Assembly: GCA_045538755.1 (NCBI GenBank)
Contig: JAZQEC010000005.1
Coordinates: 197,556 to 261,555, forward strand
DNA from: UBA1738 sp045538755
GTDB taxonomy: Bacteria > Bacillota > Clostridia > UBA1381
Direction: 5' to 3'
DNA length: 64,000 bases
Part shown: positions 7,666 to 16,205 of the stretch, piece after piece
How the letters are laid out: each line of letters opens with the position of its first letter
How positions within the stretch are numbered: position 1 is the stretch's first letter
The notes under the pieces: model-generated
What the model was told of the DNA's origin: nothing
Databases searched by the model: none
Seen by the model: the letters and a program-made list of their open reading frames with translations, nothing else
Translations under genes and position numbers: made by a program

Positions 7666-8838
7666 ATGGATATAAAGGAAAAATCATTAAAGTTTCATTA
7701 TGATATGAACGGAAAAATTGAAGTTACTTCAAGGGTTAAAATAAAAAATGGCGAAGACTTATCGATTGCATATACGCCCGGTGTGGCACAGCCGTGTCTT
7801 GAGATAAAGGATAATATAGACAAATCGTATGAGCTTACACGCAGAAAAAATCTTGTTGCGGTCATAACCGACGGAACTGCTGTTTTAGGGCTTGGAGATA
7901 TTGGCCCTGAGGCTGGTATGCCGGTTATGGAAGGGAAGTGTGTTCTTTTTAAGGAGTTTGCTGATGTTGATGCGTTCCCGCTTTGTGTAAAAAGTAAGGA
8001 CGTTGATGAAATTGTAAATACTATCTATAATATATCGGGAAGCTTTGGAGGAATTAACCTTGAGGATATTTCAGCTCCAAGGTGCTTTGAAATTGAAAGA
8101 AAGCTAAAGGAAAAATGCGATATACCGATTTTTCATGATGACCAGCACGGAACGGCGATTGTTGTTGCAGCGGCGCTTTTGAATGCATTAAAATTAGTAG
8201 GAAAAGATATTTCAAAAATAAAGTGTATTATAAACGGTGCAGGGTCGGCAGGAACAGCAATAGGTATACACCTTTTAAAACTAGGTGTAAAAAACCTGAT
8301 AATGGTCGACAAATTCGGAATTATTGCCGACGGCATGGACGGACTTTCTGATGCTCACAAAGAGCTTGCAAAAATAACAAATCCTAAAAAGGTAACAGGA
8401 ACACTTGCTGATGCAATGCAAGAGGCAGATGTGTTTATTGGTGTGTCAGCTCCGGGTGCTGTTACAAAAGATATGATAAGGTCAATGGCAAAAGACAGTA
8501 TTGTATTCCCGATGGCAAATCCGACTCCTGAGATTTTTCCTGACGAGGCGCTTTTGGCAGGTGCGAGAGTTGTAGGAACGGGCAGAAGTGATTTTCCAAA
8601 CCAGATTAACAATGTGCTTGCTTTCCCGGGGATATTCCGAGGCGCACTTGATGTGCGTGCAAGTGATATTAACGAAGAAATGAAGATGGCGGCATCTTAT
8701 GCGATTGCATCACTTGTTTCGGATAGCGAGCTTTGCGAAGAGTACATTATACCAAAGGCGTTTGATGAACGTGTCGGAAAAACTGTCGCAAAAGCGGTTT
8801 CTGATGCTGCAACAAAATCAGGAGTGGCAAGATTATAA
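7666..8838 (+). CDS. NAD(P)-dependent malic enzyme
   Basis: 390 residues from the ATG at 7666, which has AGGAG seven bases upstream (7663 is an alternative); longer upstream starts cross the promoter. It decarboxylates malate to pyruvate. The short bacterial malic enzyme signature is clear: SIAYTPGVAQPC, the metal site FHDDQHGTA, and the nucleotide fold INGAGSAGTAIG, followed by the MANPTPEIFPDEA segment. It lacks the C-terminal phosphotransacetylase domain of the long form. Preference for NAD or NADP is not certain from sequence. Confidence 0.95.
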   Translation: MDIKEKSLKFHYDMNGKIEVTSRVKIKNGEDLSIAYTPGVAQPCLEIKDNIDKSYELTRRKNLVAVITDGTAVLGLGDIGPEAGMPVMEGKCVLFKEFADVDAFPLCVKSKDVDEIVNTIYNISGSFGGINLEDISAPRCFEIERKLKEKCDIPIFHDDQHGTAIVVAAALLNALKLVGKDISKIKCIINGAGSAGTAIGIHLLKLGVKNLIMVDKFGIIADGMDGLSDAHKELAKITNPKKVTGTLADAMQEADVFIGVSAPGAVTKDMIRSMAKDSIVFPMANPTPEIFPDEALLAGARVVGTGRSDFPNQINNVLAFPGIFRGALDVRASDINEEMKMAASYAIASLVSDSELCEEYIIPKAFDERVGKTVAKAVSDAATKSGVARL

Positions 8839-8842
8839 AATT

Positions 8843-8898
8843 AAAAGGCGGATTATGAGGAAAAATTTTTTGAAAAATCCTCTATTTATCCGCCTTTT
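8843..8898 (+). terminator. Terminator of the malic enzyme gene
   Basis: AAAAGGCGGAT pairs with ATCCGCCTTTT around an inner GAGGAAAAATT / TTGAAAAATCCTC stem, just after the stop codon. Confidence 0.85.
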
Positions 8899-8984
8899 GT
8901 ATTATGGTAAAAATGCACAAAAATATCAAATAAATTTCTGCAAAGTTTGTTAAAAATTTTTTATAACAAATTTTGCTGAAATGC

Positions 8985-9013
8985 TTGCAAAATTGGTATA
9001 TTTGATATATAAT
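8985..9013 (+). promoter_or_regulatory. Promoter of the ribosomal super-operon
   Basis: TTGCAA and TATAAT are 17 bp apart, the same hexamers as the nadK promoter. The predicted start near 9020 leaves a leader of about 325 nt before rpsJ. Confidence 0.8.
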
Positions 9014-9019
9014 AGTAGC

Positions 9020-9345
9020 GTTGTGACACTTGACAAACGATGAAGCGGGAGGTTGCGAACCGTATGAGTTCGGTTTTTCCGTGGAGAATGTCCGATTCAT
9101 GAAACCGGGCGACAGGTCACGCTGCATAAAGTATAAGGCTTACAGGACAGTTATGCCCTGTAATAAGCTTGAGTTGTGTACTTTTGCGGCATGAAGCACC
9201 CCGGATGCCGATAGGGCAGTTCGGGTTTTATTTTGGGTGAAGAAGGAAACACCCGGCAATGTTGCAAAGCATTGCAGCTGTCGTGCAAGTGTTGAGCGTA
9301 CAGGATACGCCCACAAGCCAATCAAATTTATAGGAGGGAAAAAAC
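9020..9345 (+). promoter_or_regulatory. Long structured leader of the S10 operon
   Basis: This 326-base stretch has no credible gene but at least five compact hairpins: AACCG 9058/CGGTT 9071, TTACAGG 9140/CCTGTAA 9157 with an outer extension, a CCCGGA...TTCGGG element enclosing TGCC/GGCA near 9200-9225, GGGTG 9235/CACCC 9250, and GCAATG 9256/CATTGC 9270. It is richer in G+C than nearby spacers, as expected for a structured RNA. No hairpin is followed by a clean T run, so translational or antitermination control is more likely than simple attenuation. A ribosomal protein leader (for example sensing L4 or S10) is an inference. Confidence 0.6.
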
Positions 9346-9660
9346 ATGGCAGCAACTCAGAAAATCAGAATCAAGTTAAAGGCTTATGATCACGCAGTTC
9401 TCGACCAGTCAGCTGAAAAGATCGTTGAGATTGCAAAGAGAACAGGCGCTAAGGTTTCGGGTCCTATTCCGCTACCTACAGACAAGGAAGTTATCACAAT
9501 CCTTCGTGCTGTGCATAAGTACAAAGATTCTCGTGAGCAGTTCGAAAGAAGAACTCACAAAAGACTTATTGATATCGTTGTTCCAGGTGCAAAAACTATG
9601 GAAGCGTTATTCAAAATCGACCTGCCTGCTGGCGTAGAATTCGACGTAATTCAAAAATAA
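9346..9660 (+). CDS. rpsJ: 30S ribosomal protein S10
   Basis: 104 residues with the S10 signatures IRIKLKAYDH at the N-terminus and SREQFERRTHKRLIDI in the exposed loop. Besides its place in the 30S head, S10 is the NusE partner of NusB in antitermination. The start follows AGGAGGG. It is the first gene of the super-operon, after the long leader. Confidence 0.98.
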   Translation: MAATQKIRIKLKAYDHAVLDQSAEKIVEIAKRTGAKVSGPIPLPTDKEVITILRAVHKYKDSREQFERRTHKRLIDIVVPGAKTMEALFKIDLPAGVEFDVIQK

Positions 9661-9680
9661 GCAGGACTTTAAAGTGCAGT

Positions 9681-9729
9681 AGCCATTGGCTATGATGCAG
9701 GTCACGTTCCCGGCAGCTTTTACGGGAAC
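9681..9729 (+). other. Hairpins in the rpsJ-rplC spacer
   Basis: The 97-base spacer carries AGCC/GGCT at 9681-9691 and a 7-bp stem GTTCCCG/CGGGAAC at 9706-9729 with a 10-nt loop. There is no T run after it, so it is an RNA structure or processing site rather than a terminator. Confidence 0.5.
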
Positions 9730-9757
9730 CAATAACTGACAAGAAAGGATGAAAGAA

Positions 9758-10387
9758 ATGAAAAAAGCAATTTTAGGCACAAAGCTGGGTATGACTCAGA
9801 TTTTTGCTGAAGACGGAAAGGTAATCCCTGTTACTGTTGTTAAGGCAGGTCCTTGCACAGTTGTTCAGTCAAAGACTGTTGAAACAGATGGTTACAATTC
9901 AGTTGTAGTAGGCTTCGGTGATGTAAAGGAAAAATCACTCAACAAGCCAATGAAGGGCATCTTTGCTAAGGCAAACGTTGCTTGCAAGAAGTATTTAAGA
10001 GAATTAAGACTGGAAGACACATCTGCTCTTTCTGTTGGCGATGAAATCAAAGCAGACATCTTTGAAGCTGGTGAAAAGATTGACGTTTCAGGCATTTCAA
10101 AGGGTAAAGGCTTTGCAGGCCCTATGAAGAGATGGGGACTCCACAGAGGTCCTATGTCTCACGGTTCAGGCTACCACAGAGGTTCAGGTTCAATGGGAGC
10201 TTGTTCAAACCCTGGTAGAGTTATGAAGGGCAAGAAGCTTCCAGGACATATGGGTGTTGTAAAAGTTACTGTTCAAAACCTTGAAATTGTTAAGGTTGAT
10301 GCTGAAAACGAGCTAATCCTCGTTAAGGGTGCAATCCCAGGCAACAAGGGCGGACTTGTTACAATTAGAAATAGTGTTAAAGCGTAA
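9758..10387 (+). CDS. rplC: 50S ribosomal protein L3
   Basis: 209 residues from the ATG at 9758, with AAAGGA nine bases upstream; the ATG at 9749 directly abuts the ribosome-binding site. L3 organises the 23S rRNA near the peptidyl-transferase centre. The KAILGTKLGMTQIF start, the SKGKGFAGPMKRWG loop, HRGPMSHGS and PGHMG are typical. It is followed 26 bases later by rplD. Confidence 0.97.
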   Translation: MKKAILGTKLGMTQIFAEDGKVIPVTVVKAGPCTVVQSKTVETDGYNSVVVGFGDVKEKSLNKPMKGIFAKANVACKKYLRELRLEDTSALSVGDEIKADIFEAGEKIDVSGISKGKGFAGPMKRWGLHRGPMSHGSGYHRGSGSMGACSNPGRVMKGKKLPGHMGVVKVTVQNLEIVKVDAENELILVKGAIPGNKGGLVTIRNSVKA

Positions 10388-10413
10388 GGGAGTTCGGAAA
10401 GGAGGAATAGAAT

Positions 10414-11037
10414 ATGGCAAAAGTTGCTGTATATAACATGGAAGGCGTAAAAACTGGCTCTATGGAAGTTTCCGATAGCATTTTCTGCGCTGAAGTTAAT
10501 AAATCAGTATTGCACACGGTAGTTACTAACTATCTCGCAAACCAGAGACAGGGCACACAGTCTACTAAAACCCGTACAGAAGTACGCGGCGGCGGTATCA
10601 AGCCTTGGAGACAGAAAGGCACAGGTCGTGCAAGACAGGGAAGTATCCGCGCTCCACAATGGACAGGCGGTGGTGTGGCACTTGGACCTAAGCCTCGTGA
10701 TTACAGATATAGTATCAATAAGAAGCTTAAGAAGATTGCACTTAAATCTGCTTTGGCTGCGAAGTATGAAGCTTATGAAATTTATGTAGTTGAAGATTTG
10801 AAGATGGATGAAATCAAGACTGCTACAATAGCAAAAATGCTCAAGGGTATGGAAATTGACTCAAAAGCATTAATCGTTACAGCGAGCTGTGATGAAAACG
10901 TTTACAAGTCAGCAAGAAACATCAAGGGTGTTACACCTACTTATGTAGATGTATTAAACACTTACGAAGTTTTAAAGCACGACAAGTTCGTTATCTCAAA
11001 AGAAGCTGTGGCTAAAATTGAGGAGGTGCTCAGCTAA
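10414..11037 (+). CDS. rplD: 50S ribosomal protein L4
   Basis: 207 residues. The tunnel-lining loop with RGGGIKPWRQKGTGRARQGS is conserved. In E. coli L4 also represses its own S10 operon; whether the leader at 9020-9345 serves a similar loop here is unknown. The stop overlaps the rplW start by one base (TAATG). Confidence 0.97.
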   Translation: MAKVAVYNMEGVKTGSMEVSDSIFCAEVNKSVLHTVVTNYLANQRQGTQSTKTRTEVRGGGIKPWRQKGTGRARQGSIRAPQWTGGGVALGPKPRDYRYSINKKLKKIALKSALAAKYEAYEIYVVEDLKMDEIKTATIAKMLKGMEIDSKALIVTASCDENVYKSARNIKGVTPTYVDVLNTYEVLKHDKFVISKEAVAKIEEVLS

Positions 11038-11342
11038 TGAAATTCGCACACGATATTATCAGAAAGCCAATCATCTCTGAACGCAGTATGGAGGTTACAT
11101 TCGACAGAGAAGGTAACGAAATCAAGAAGTACACATTCGAAGTACCTACATCTGCTAATAAGATAGAGATTAAGAAAGCCGTAGAAGAAGTTTTCGGCGT
11201 TAAGGTTGCAGCTGTTAACACAATCAACGTTACAGGCAAGCTTAAGAGAATGGGCCGTTATGAAGGCAGAAGAGCTTCTTATAAAAAGGCTATCGTAACC
11301 CTGGCTAAGGGTTCAAAGACAATCGAGTTCTTTGAAATGTAA
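11037..11342 (+). CDS. rplW: 50S ribosomal protein L23
   Basis: 101 residues with the DIIRKPIISERS start and the KRMGRYEGRRASYKKAIVTL segment. L23 sits at the exit tunnel and docks trigger factor and SRP. It is coupled to rplD by a one-base overlap. Confidence 0.97.
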   Translation: MKFAHDIIRKPIISERSMEVTFDREGNEIKKYTFEVPTSANKIEIKKAVEEVFGVKVAAVNTINVTGKLKRMGRYEGRRASYKKAIVTLAKGSKTIEFFEM

Positions 11343-11367
11343 TTATAGATAATAGGAGGAAAGTATA

Positions 11368-12201
11368 ATGGCTATCAGAAGTTTTAAGCCTACCTCTCCT
11401 GCAAGAAGACACATGACAGTTTCTGACTTTGCTGAAATCACAAAGTTTGAGCCAGAACGTTCATTGTTAGCTTCAAAGAAAAAGAATGCAGGTAGAAACT
11501 CATATGGTAGAATTACTGTTCGTCACAGAGGCGGCGGTAACAGAAGAAAATACAGAATTATCGACTTCAAGAGACAGAAAGACGGAATGCCGGCAACAGT
11601 TATTGGTATCGAATACGATCCAAACCGTAGCGCTAATATCGCTCTTATTCAGTATGAAGACGGTACTAAGGCTTACATCATCGCTCCGCAAGGATTAACA
11701 GACGGGGACGTTGTTGTTTCAGGTGAAGGCGCAGATATCAAGCCGGGTAACGCATTATTCTTAAAGGATATTCCTGTTGGTACACTTATCCACAACATCG
11801 AGCTTTATCCTGGTAAGGGTGCACAGCTTGTTCGTTCTGCAGGTACATCTGCACAGCTTATGGCTAAAGAAGGTAAGTATGCACAGGTTAGACTTCCTTC
11901 AGGCGAAGTTAGAATGGTTCGTCTTGAATGTAAGGCAACAATCGGTATGATCGGAAATCAGCAGCATGAAAACATCTCTATCGGTAAAGCTGGTAGAAAG
12001 CGTCACATGGGTTGGAGACCGACTGTACGAGGCGTTGTAATGAACCCGAACGATCACCCACACGGCGGTGGTGAAGGTAAATCTCCTATCGGTCGTCCAG
12101 CACCGGTTACTCCTTGGGGTAAGCCAGCTCTTGGTCTTAAGACAAGAAAGCATAAGAATAAGACTGATAAGTTTATCGTTAAGAGAAGAAACGCTAAATA
12201 A
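11368..12201 (+). CDS. rplB: 50S ribosomal protein L2
   Basis: 277 residues, standard. The RHRGGGNRRKYRIIDFKR block and the peptidyl-transferase-centre GVVMNPNDHPHGGGEG motif with its essential His are present. It is preceded by AGGAGG. Confidence 0.98.
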   Translation: MAIRSFKPTSPARRHMTVSDFAEITKFEPERSLLASKKKNAGRNSYGRITVRHRGGGNRRKYRIIDFKRQKDGMPATVIGIEYDPNRSANIALIQYEDGTKAYIIAPQGLTDGDVVVSGEGADIKPGNALFLKDIPVGTLIHNIELYPGKGAQLVRSAGTSAQLMAKEGKYAQVRLPSGEVRMVRLECKATIGMIGNQQHENISIGKAGRKRHMGWRPTVRGVVMNPNDHPHGGGEGKSPIGRPAPVTPWGKPALGLKTRKHKNKTDKFIVKRRNAK

Positions 12202-12218
12202 TAAAGGAGGAATTCATA

Positions 12219-12491
12219 ATGGGTAGATCACTAAAAAAAGGACCTTTCGTGGAAGAGCGTTTAATGAAGAGAATTGACGCAATGAACGCTGCTAACGAGA
12301 AAAAGGTTGTAAAGACCTGGTCAAGAGCTTCTACAATCTTCCCTGAGATGGTTGGACATACAATCGCTGTTCACGACGGCAGAAAGCATGTTCCTGTATT
12401 CATCAGCGAAGATATGGTTGGTCACAGATTGGGCGAATTTGCTCCTACAAGAACATTTAAGGGTCACGTTGGAGCTAAAACATCCAGATAA
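12219..12491 (+). CDS. rpsS: 30S ribosomal protein S19
   Basis: 90 residues with the signature RSLKKGPFVEERL start and a GHRLGEFAPTRTFKGH end. S19 pairs with S13 in the 30S head. It is followed by an unusually long spacer (118 bases) holding a hairpin before rplV. Confidence 0.98.
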   Translation: MGRSLKKGPFVEERLMKRIDAMNAANEKKVVKTWSRASTIFPEMVGHTIAVHDGRKHVPVFISEDMVGHRLGEFAPTRTFKGHVGAKTSR

Positions 12492-12513
12492 TTAAAACAG
12501 TTTGAATAAATGC

Positions 12514-12536
12514 TCGGTACGAACTCCTCGTGCCGA
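12514..12536 (+). other. Hairpin in the rpsS-rplV spacer
   Basis: TCGGTACGA pairs with TCGTGCCGA (one G-U) around a five-base loop in a 118-base spacer. No T run follows. It may be a processing or regulatory structure within the operon. Confidence 0.5.
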
Positions 12537-12609
12537 ACTATAAACGAATATGTTTTATGAACTTATATTAAAAATATAAATCCTAAAACTTGAAAGGAGG
12601 ATTCCATTT

Positions 12610-12945
12610 ATGGAAGCACGTGCTAGTGTAAAATATGCTCGTATATCATCGAGAAAAGTTAAAATAGTTCTTGACCTAATAAGAGGTAAGGACGCAGGTT
12701 ATGCAATGGGTATTCTTAAAAATACTCCAAAGGCAGCCAGTGAAATTCTTGAAAAATTATTGAAGTCAGCTATGGCTAACGCAACAAACAACTTCGGTAT
12801 GGACGTATCAAAGCTTTATGTTGCAGAATGCTATGCAACTCAGGGACCAACTCTTAAGAGAGTTCAGCCAAGAGCTCAGGGTAGAGCATTCAGAATTTTG
12901 AAAAGAACAAGCCATATCACTTTAGTATTGAAAGAAAAAGAATAA
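12610..12945 (+). CDS. rplV: 50S ribosomal protein L22
   Basis: 111 residues with the KYARISSRKVKIVLDLIRGK start and the tunnel beta-hairpin LKRVQPRAQGRAF, where macrolide resistance changes arise in other bacteria. No insertions are seen there. AAAGGAGG precedes the ATG. Confidence 0.97.
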   Translation: MEARASVKYARISSRKVKIVLDLIRGKDAGYAMGILKNTPKAASEILEKLLKSAMANATNNFGMDVSKLYVAECYATQGPTLKRVQPRAQGRAFRILKRTSHITLVLKEKE

Positions 12946-12966
12946 TCTAAGAAGGAGGTTAATCCT

Positions 12967-13671
12967 ATGGGACAAAAAGTTAATCCGCATGGTCTTAGAG
13001 TCGGTGTTATTAAGGACTGGGATTCTAAGTGGTTTGCCGGTAAAAAGGAATTCGGAGACCAGTTGGTTGAAGACTATAATATAAGAAAGTTTGTCAAAAA
13101 GGCTTGCTATGACGCAGGAGTTTCCAAGATTGTCATAGAAAGAAAGCAGAACAAGGTTTATGTTACACTTTATGTTGCAAAGCCAGGCTTTGTAATCGGT
13201 AAGGGCGGCGCTGAAATCGACAAGCTGAAAGCTCAGCTTGAAAAGATGACATCAAGAACTTGCAACGTAAACATTATGGAAGTTAAAAATCCTGATACAA
13301 ACGCACAGCTTGTTGCTGAAAACATTGCTGCACAGCTCGAAAAGAGAATTTCTTTCAGACGTGCTATGAAGCAGGTTATGGGCAGAGCTATGAGATGTGG
13401 TATCAAGGGTATCAAGACTGCAGTATCAGGCCGTGTAGGCGGTGCTGAAATCGCAAGAACAGAACAGTATCATGAAGGTACTATTCCACTTCAGACATTA
13501 AGAGCTGATATTGACTATGGTTTTGCAGAAGCTGCAACAACCTATGGTATCCTCGGCGTTAAGGTTTGGATTTACAAGGGCGAAGTTTTAGCTGAATCTG
13601 CTTCAAAAAAAGAAGAAAGACAGCCAAGAAAGCCAAGACCGGAACGTAAAGCGAAGGGAGGCAATAAATAA
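12967..13671 (+). CDS. rpsC: 30S ribosomal protein S3
   Basis: 234 residues. The KH domain motif GFVIGKGGAEID and the C-terminal GRVGGAEIARTE block are intact, followed by a basic tail rich in Lys/Arg/Pro. S3 lines the mRNA entry channel. The stop overlaps rplP by one base. Confidence 0.97.
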   Translation: MGQKVNPHGLRVGVIKDWDSKWFAGKKEFGDQLVEDYNIRKFVKKACYDAGVSKIVIERKQNKVYVTLYVAKPGFVIGKGGAEIDKLKAQLEKMTSRTCNVNIMEVKNPDTNAQLVAENIAAQLEKRISFRRAMKQVMGRAMRCGIKGIKTAVSGRVGGAEIARTEQYHEGTIPLQTLRADIDYGFAEAATTYGILGVKVWIYKGEVLAESASKKEERQPRKPRPERKAKGGNK

Positions 13672-14093
13672 TGTTATTACCTAAGAGAGTAAAATATAGA
13701 AAAGTAATGCGTGGTAGAATGAAGGGTAAGGCAACACGCGGCAACGTTGTATCAAACGGTGAATACGGTTTGCAGGCACTCGAGCCATCATGGATTACTT
13801 CAAGACAGATCGAAGCAGCCCGTATCGCTATGACAAGATATACAAAGCGTGGCGGTCAGGTTTGGATCAAGATTTTCCCAGATAAGCCAATCACACAGAA
13901 GCCTGCTGAAACTCGAATGGGTTCAGGTAAGGGTTCTCCGGAATACTGGGTAGCAGTTGTTAAGCCAGGCAGAGTAATGTTCGAAATCGGCGGTGTTTCA
14001 GAAGAAATCGCTAGAGAAGCTCTTCGTCTTGCTATGCACAAGCTTCCAGTTAAGTGTAAATTCGTAAAGCGTGAAGAAAAGGATGGTGAATAA
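13671..14093 (+). CDS. rplP: 50S ribosomal protein L16
   Basis: 140 residues, beginning MLLPKRVKYRK, with GEYGLQALEPSWIT and GSGKGSPEYWVAVVKPGR. L16 shapes the A-site tRNA binding region. It is coupled to rpsC by a one-base overlap and lies two bases before rpmC. Confidence 0.97.
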   Translation: MLLPKRVKYRKVMRGRMKGKATRGNVVSNGEYGLQALEPSWITSRQIEAARIAMTRYTKRGGQVWIKIFPDKPITQKPAETRMGSGKGSPEYWVAVVKPGRVMFEIGGVSEEIAREALRLAMHKLPVKCKFVKREEKDGE

Positions 14094-14095
14094 GA

Positions 14096-14299
14096 ATGAA
14101 AGTAACTGAGTTGAGAGAATTCGCAACAGAGGAACTTCAGACAAAACTTGCTGATTCAAAGCAGGAACTTTTCAACCTGAGATTTCAGCATGCAATCAAT
14201 CAGCTGGATAATCCAAAGAAGATTGCTGAAGTTAAGAAAACTATCGCTCGTATAAAGACCATCATTCATGAAAGAGAATTAGAGGATTCTGCAATATAA
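14096..14299 (+). CDS. rpmC: 50S ribosomal protein L29
   Basis: 67 residues, two-helix protein with the LFNLRFQHAINQLDNP core motif. L29 sits beside L23 at the exit tunnel. Its start is two bases after the rplP stop. Confidence 0.96.
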   Translation: MKVTELREFATEELQTKLADSKQELFNLRFQHAINQLDNPKKIAEVKKTIARIKTIIHERELEDSAI

Positions 14300-14349
14300 T
14301 GATCGGTATGAGTCAGATACATTTATTTGTATGAAAGGAGGACCTTACA

Positions 14350-14604
14350 GTGGAGAGAAATACTCGTAAGACCAAAATCGGAAAAGTTATCAGCGACAAG
14401 ATGGATAAGACAATCGTTGTTGCTATTGAAGAAAGCGTAAAGCATCCGCTTTATGGTAAAGTAGTAAAGAGAACCTATAAGCTGAAGGCACATGACGAAG
14501 AGAATGTTTGCGGAATCGGCGATAAGGTTAAGGTTATGGAAACAAGACCTCTATCTAAGGACAAGAGATGGAGATTGGTTGAAATTGTTGAGAAGGCACA
14601 GTAA
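14350..14604 (+). CDS. rpsQ: 30S ribosomal protein S17
   Basis: 84 residues from a GTG start at 14350 that has AAAGGAGG eight bases upstream. The OB-fold RNA-binding KIGKVISDKMDKTIVV start and MSETRPLSK-like METRPLSKDKRWRL end match S17. Confidence 0.96.
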   Translation: MERNTRKTKIGKVISDKMDKTIVVAIEESVKHPLYGKVVKRTYKLKAHDEENVCGIGDKVKVMETRPLSKDKRWRLVEIVEKAQ

Positions 14605-14631
14605 TTTGCTTTGCCGGAAGGAGGAAAGGAC

Positions 14632-15000
14632 ATGATACAACAACAGACACGCTTAAAAGTTGCCGATAACACAGGCGCTAAAGAAGTTATGTGTATTCGT
14701 GTTATAGGCGGTTCTAAAAAGAGATACGCAGCCGTAGGCGATGAAATCATCTGTTCTGTCAAGAAGGCAACACCGGGTGGCGTTGTTAAAAAAGGTGACG
14801 TTGTAAAGGCTGTTGTAGTAAGAACAGTTAAGGAAACAAGACGAGCTGACGGTTCTTATATAAGATTTGACGAAAATGCGGCAGTAATAGTAAAGGATGA
14901 CAAGAACCCAAGAGGTACTCGTATATTCGGACCTGTTGCAAGAGAGCTTCGTGATAAGGATTATATGAAGATATTGTCATTGGCTCCGGAAGTTCTGTAA
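14632..15000 (+). CDS. rplN: 50S ribosomal protein L14
   Basis: 122 residues, exact family length, from the ATG at 14632 with GGAGGAAAGG upstream; an in-frame ATG 21 bases earlier has no good ribosome-binding site. The MIQQQTRLKVADNTGAKEV start and FGPVARELRDKDYMKILSLAPEVL end are diagnostic. Confidence 0.97.
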   Translation: MIQQQTRLKVADNTGAKEVMCIRVIGGSKKRYAAVGDEIICSVKKATPGGVVKKGDVVKAVVVRTVKETRRADGSYIRFDENAAVIVKDDKNPRGTRIFGPVARELRDKDYMKILSLAPEVL

Positions 15001-15016
15001 GTAGGAGGTAAATACG

Positions 15017-15340
15017 ATGAAGAAAATGCATGTAAAACGCGGTGATATCGTAAAAGTTATCTCCGGAAAAGATAAGGGCAAAGAAGGCAAGGTTTTAACA
15101 GCTTATCCGGAAACAGGTAAGGTTGTAGTTGAAGGCATTGCAATGGTTAAGAAGCATCAGAAGGCAAGAATGCAGGGACAGGAAAGCGGCATTATTTCAA
15201 AAGAAGCTGCTATCGATGCTTCAAACGTTTTAAGAGTTTGCTCAAAGTGCGGTAAGGCTGCAAGAACCGGCGTTAAAATTTTGGAAGACGGTTCAAAAGT
15301 AAGATACTGCAAAAAATGTGAAGAAGTATTTAACGACTAA
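15017..15340 (+). CDS. rplX: 50S ribosomal protein L24 with zinc ribbon
   Basis: 107 residues. The N-terminal KOW domain (GDIVKVISGKDKGKEGKVL) is typical. The C-terminal part carries two CxxC pairs, CSKCGKAARTG and RYCKKCEEVF, which form a likely zinc ribbon; E. coli L24 lacks these cysteines, while a number of Firmicutes keep them. L24 starts 50S assembly. Confidence 0.96.
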   Translation: MKKMHVKRGDIVKVISGKDKGKEGKVLTAYPETGKVVVEGIAMVKKHQKARMQGQESGIISKEAAIDASNVLRVCSKCGKAARTGVKILEDGSKVRYCKKCEEVFND

Positions 15341-15366
15341 TTATACGGAAGGAGGCAGAACAGACA

Positions 15367-15909
15367 ATGTCAAGAATGCATGAAAAATATAAAAACGAAG
15401 TTGCACCTGCACTTATGTCAAAGTTCGGCTATAAGAGCGTAATGCAGATTCCGAAACTTGATAAGATTGTAATTAACATCGGTATGTCTGATGCTAAAGA
15501 AAATCCGAAGGTTATCGAAGCTGCTATGAACGACCTTGCATTAATCACAGGTCAGAAACCGGTTATCACAACCGCAAGAAAGTCAGTTGCTAACTTTAAG
15601 TTAAGAGAAGGCATGAACATTGGTTGTAAGGTAACTTTAAGAGCTGAAAAAATGTACGAATTTTTGGACAGATTGTTCAGCATAGCACTACCTCGTGTAC
15701 GTGACTTTAAGGGAATTAATCCTAATTCATTTGACGGAAGAGGTAACTATTCTTTAGGTATTAAAGAACAGCTTATCTTCCCTGAAATTGACTACGATAA
15801 AATTGATAAAATCAGAGGTATGGATATTATCATGGTAACAACTGCAAAAACCGATGAAGAAGCCCGCGAGCTTTTGAGCTTAATGGGTGCTCCATTTGTT
15901 CGTAGCTGA
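15367..15909 (+). CDS. rplE: 50S ribosomal protein L5
   Basis: 180 residues with IPKLDKIVINIGMSDA, LITGQKPVITTARKSVANFKLREGM and the LPRVRDFKGI loop. L5 binds 5S rRNA and contacts S13 across the subunit bridge. Confidence 0.97.
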   Translation: MSRMHEKYKNEVAPALMSKFGYKSVMQIPKLDKIVINIGMSDAKENPKVIEAAMNDLALITGQKPVITTARKSVANFKLREGMNIGCKVTLRAEKMYEFLDRLFSIALPRVRDFKGINPNSFDGRGNYSLGIKEQLIFPEIDYDKIDKIRGMDIIMVTTAKTDEEARELLSLMGAPFVRS

Positions 15910-15926
15910 TAAGGAGGAAAAGAATT

Positions 15927-16112
15927 ATGGCAAAAAGATCTATGGTTGTTAAACAACAGAGAAAGCCTAAGCATTCAACTCAGAGCTATTCAAGATGCAA
16001 AATCTGCGGCAGACCACACGCATACTTGAGAAAATTCGGTATTTGCCGTATCTGCTTCAGAGAACTGGCTTACAAGGGTCAGATTCCTGGCGTTAAGAAA
16101 GCAAGTTGGTAA
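15927..16112 (+). CDS. rpsN: 30S ribosomal protein S14 type Z
   Basis: 61 residues. CKICGRPHAYLRKFGICRICFREL contains the two CxxC pairs of the zinc-binding (type Z) form. It ends in GVKKASW, the normal S14 terminus. A hairpin-bearing 93-base spacer follows. Confidence 0.97.
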   Translation: MAKRSMVVKQQRKPKHSTQSYSRCKICGRPHAYLRKFGICRICFRELAYKGQIPGVKKASW

Positions 16113-16113
16113 T

Positions 16114-16153
16114 CCGGTTTGGGAGGCATTTGATAAAGGCCATTCCCAAACGG
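16114..16153 (+). other. Hairpin in the rpsN-rpsH spacer
   Basis: CCGGTTTGGGA (16114-16124) pairs with TCCCAAACGG (16144-16153), with one bulged G, around a 19-nt loop. It begins right after the rpsN stop and lacks a T run. Confidence 0.5.
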
Positions 16154-16205
16154 TATATAGGTAAAACAATCGATTCCCGATATATTTCGGAAGGAGGTAA
16201 ATATA

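Noticed and set aside
9140..9355. Minus-strand frame across the S10 leader
   Set aside because: It lies over RNA hairpins, lacks a ribosome-binding site and shows no protein-like pattern.
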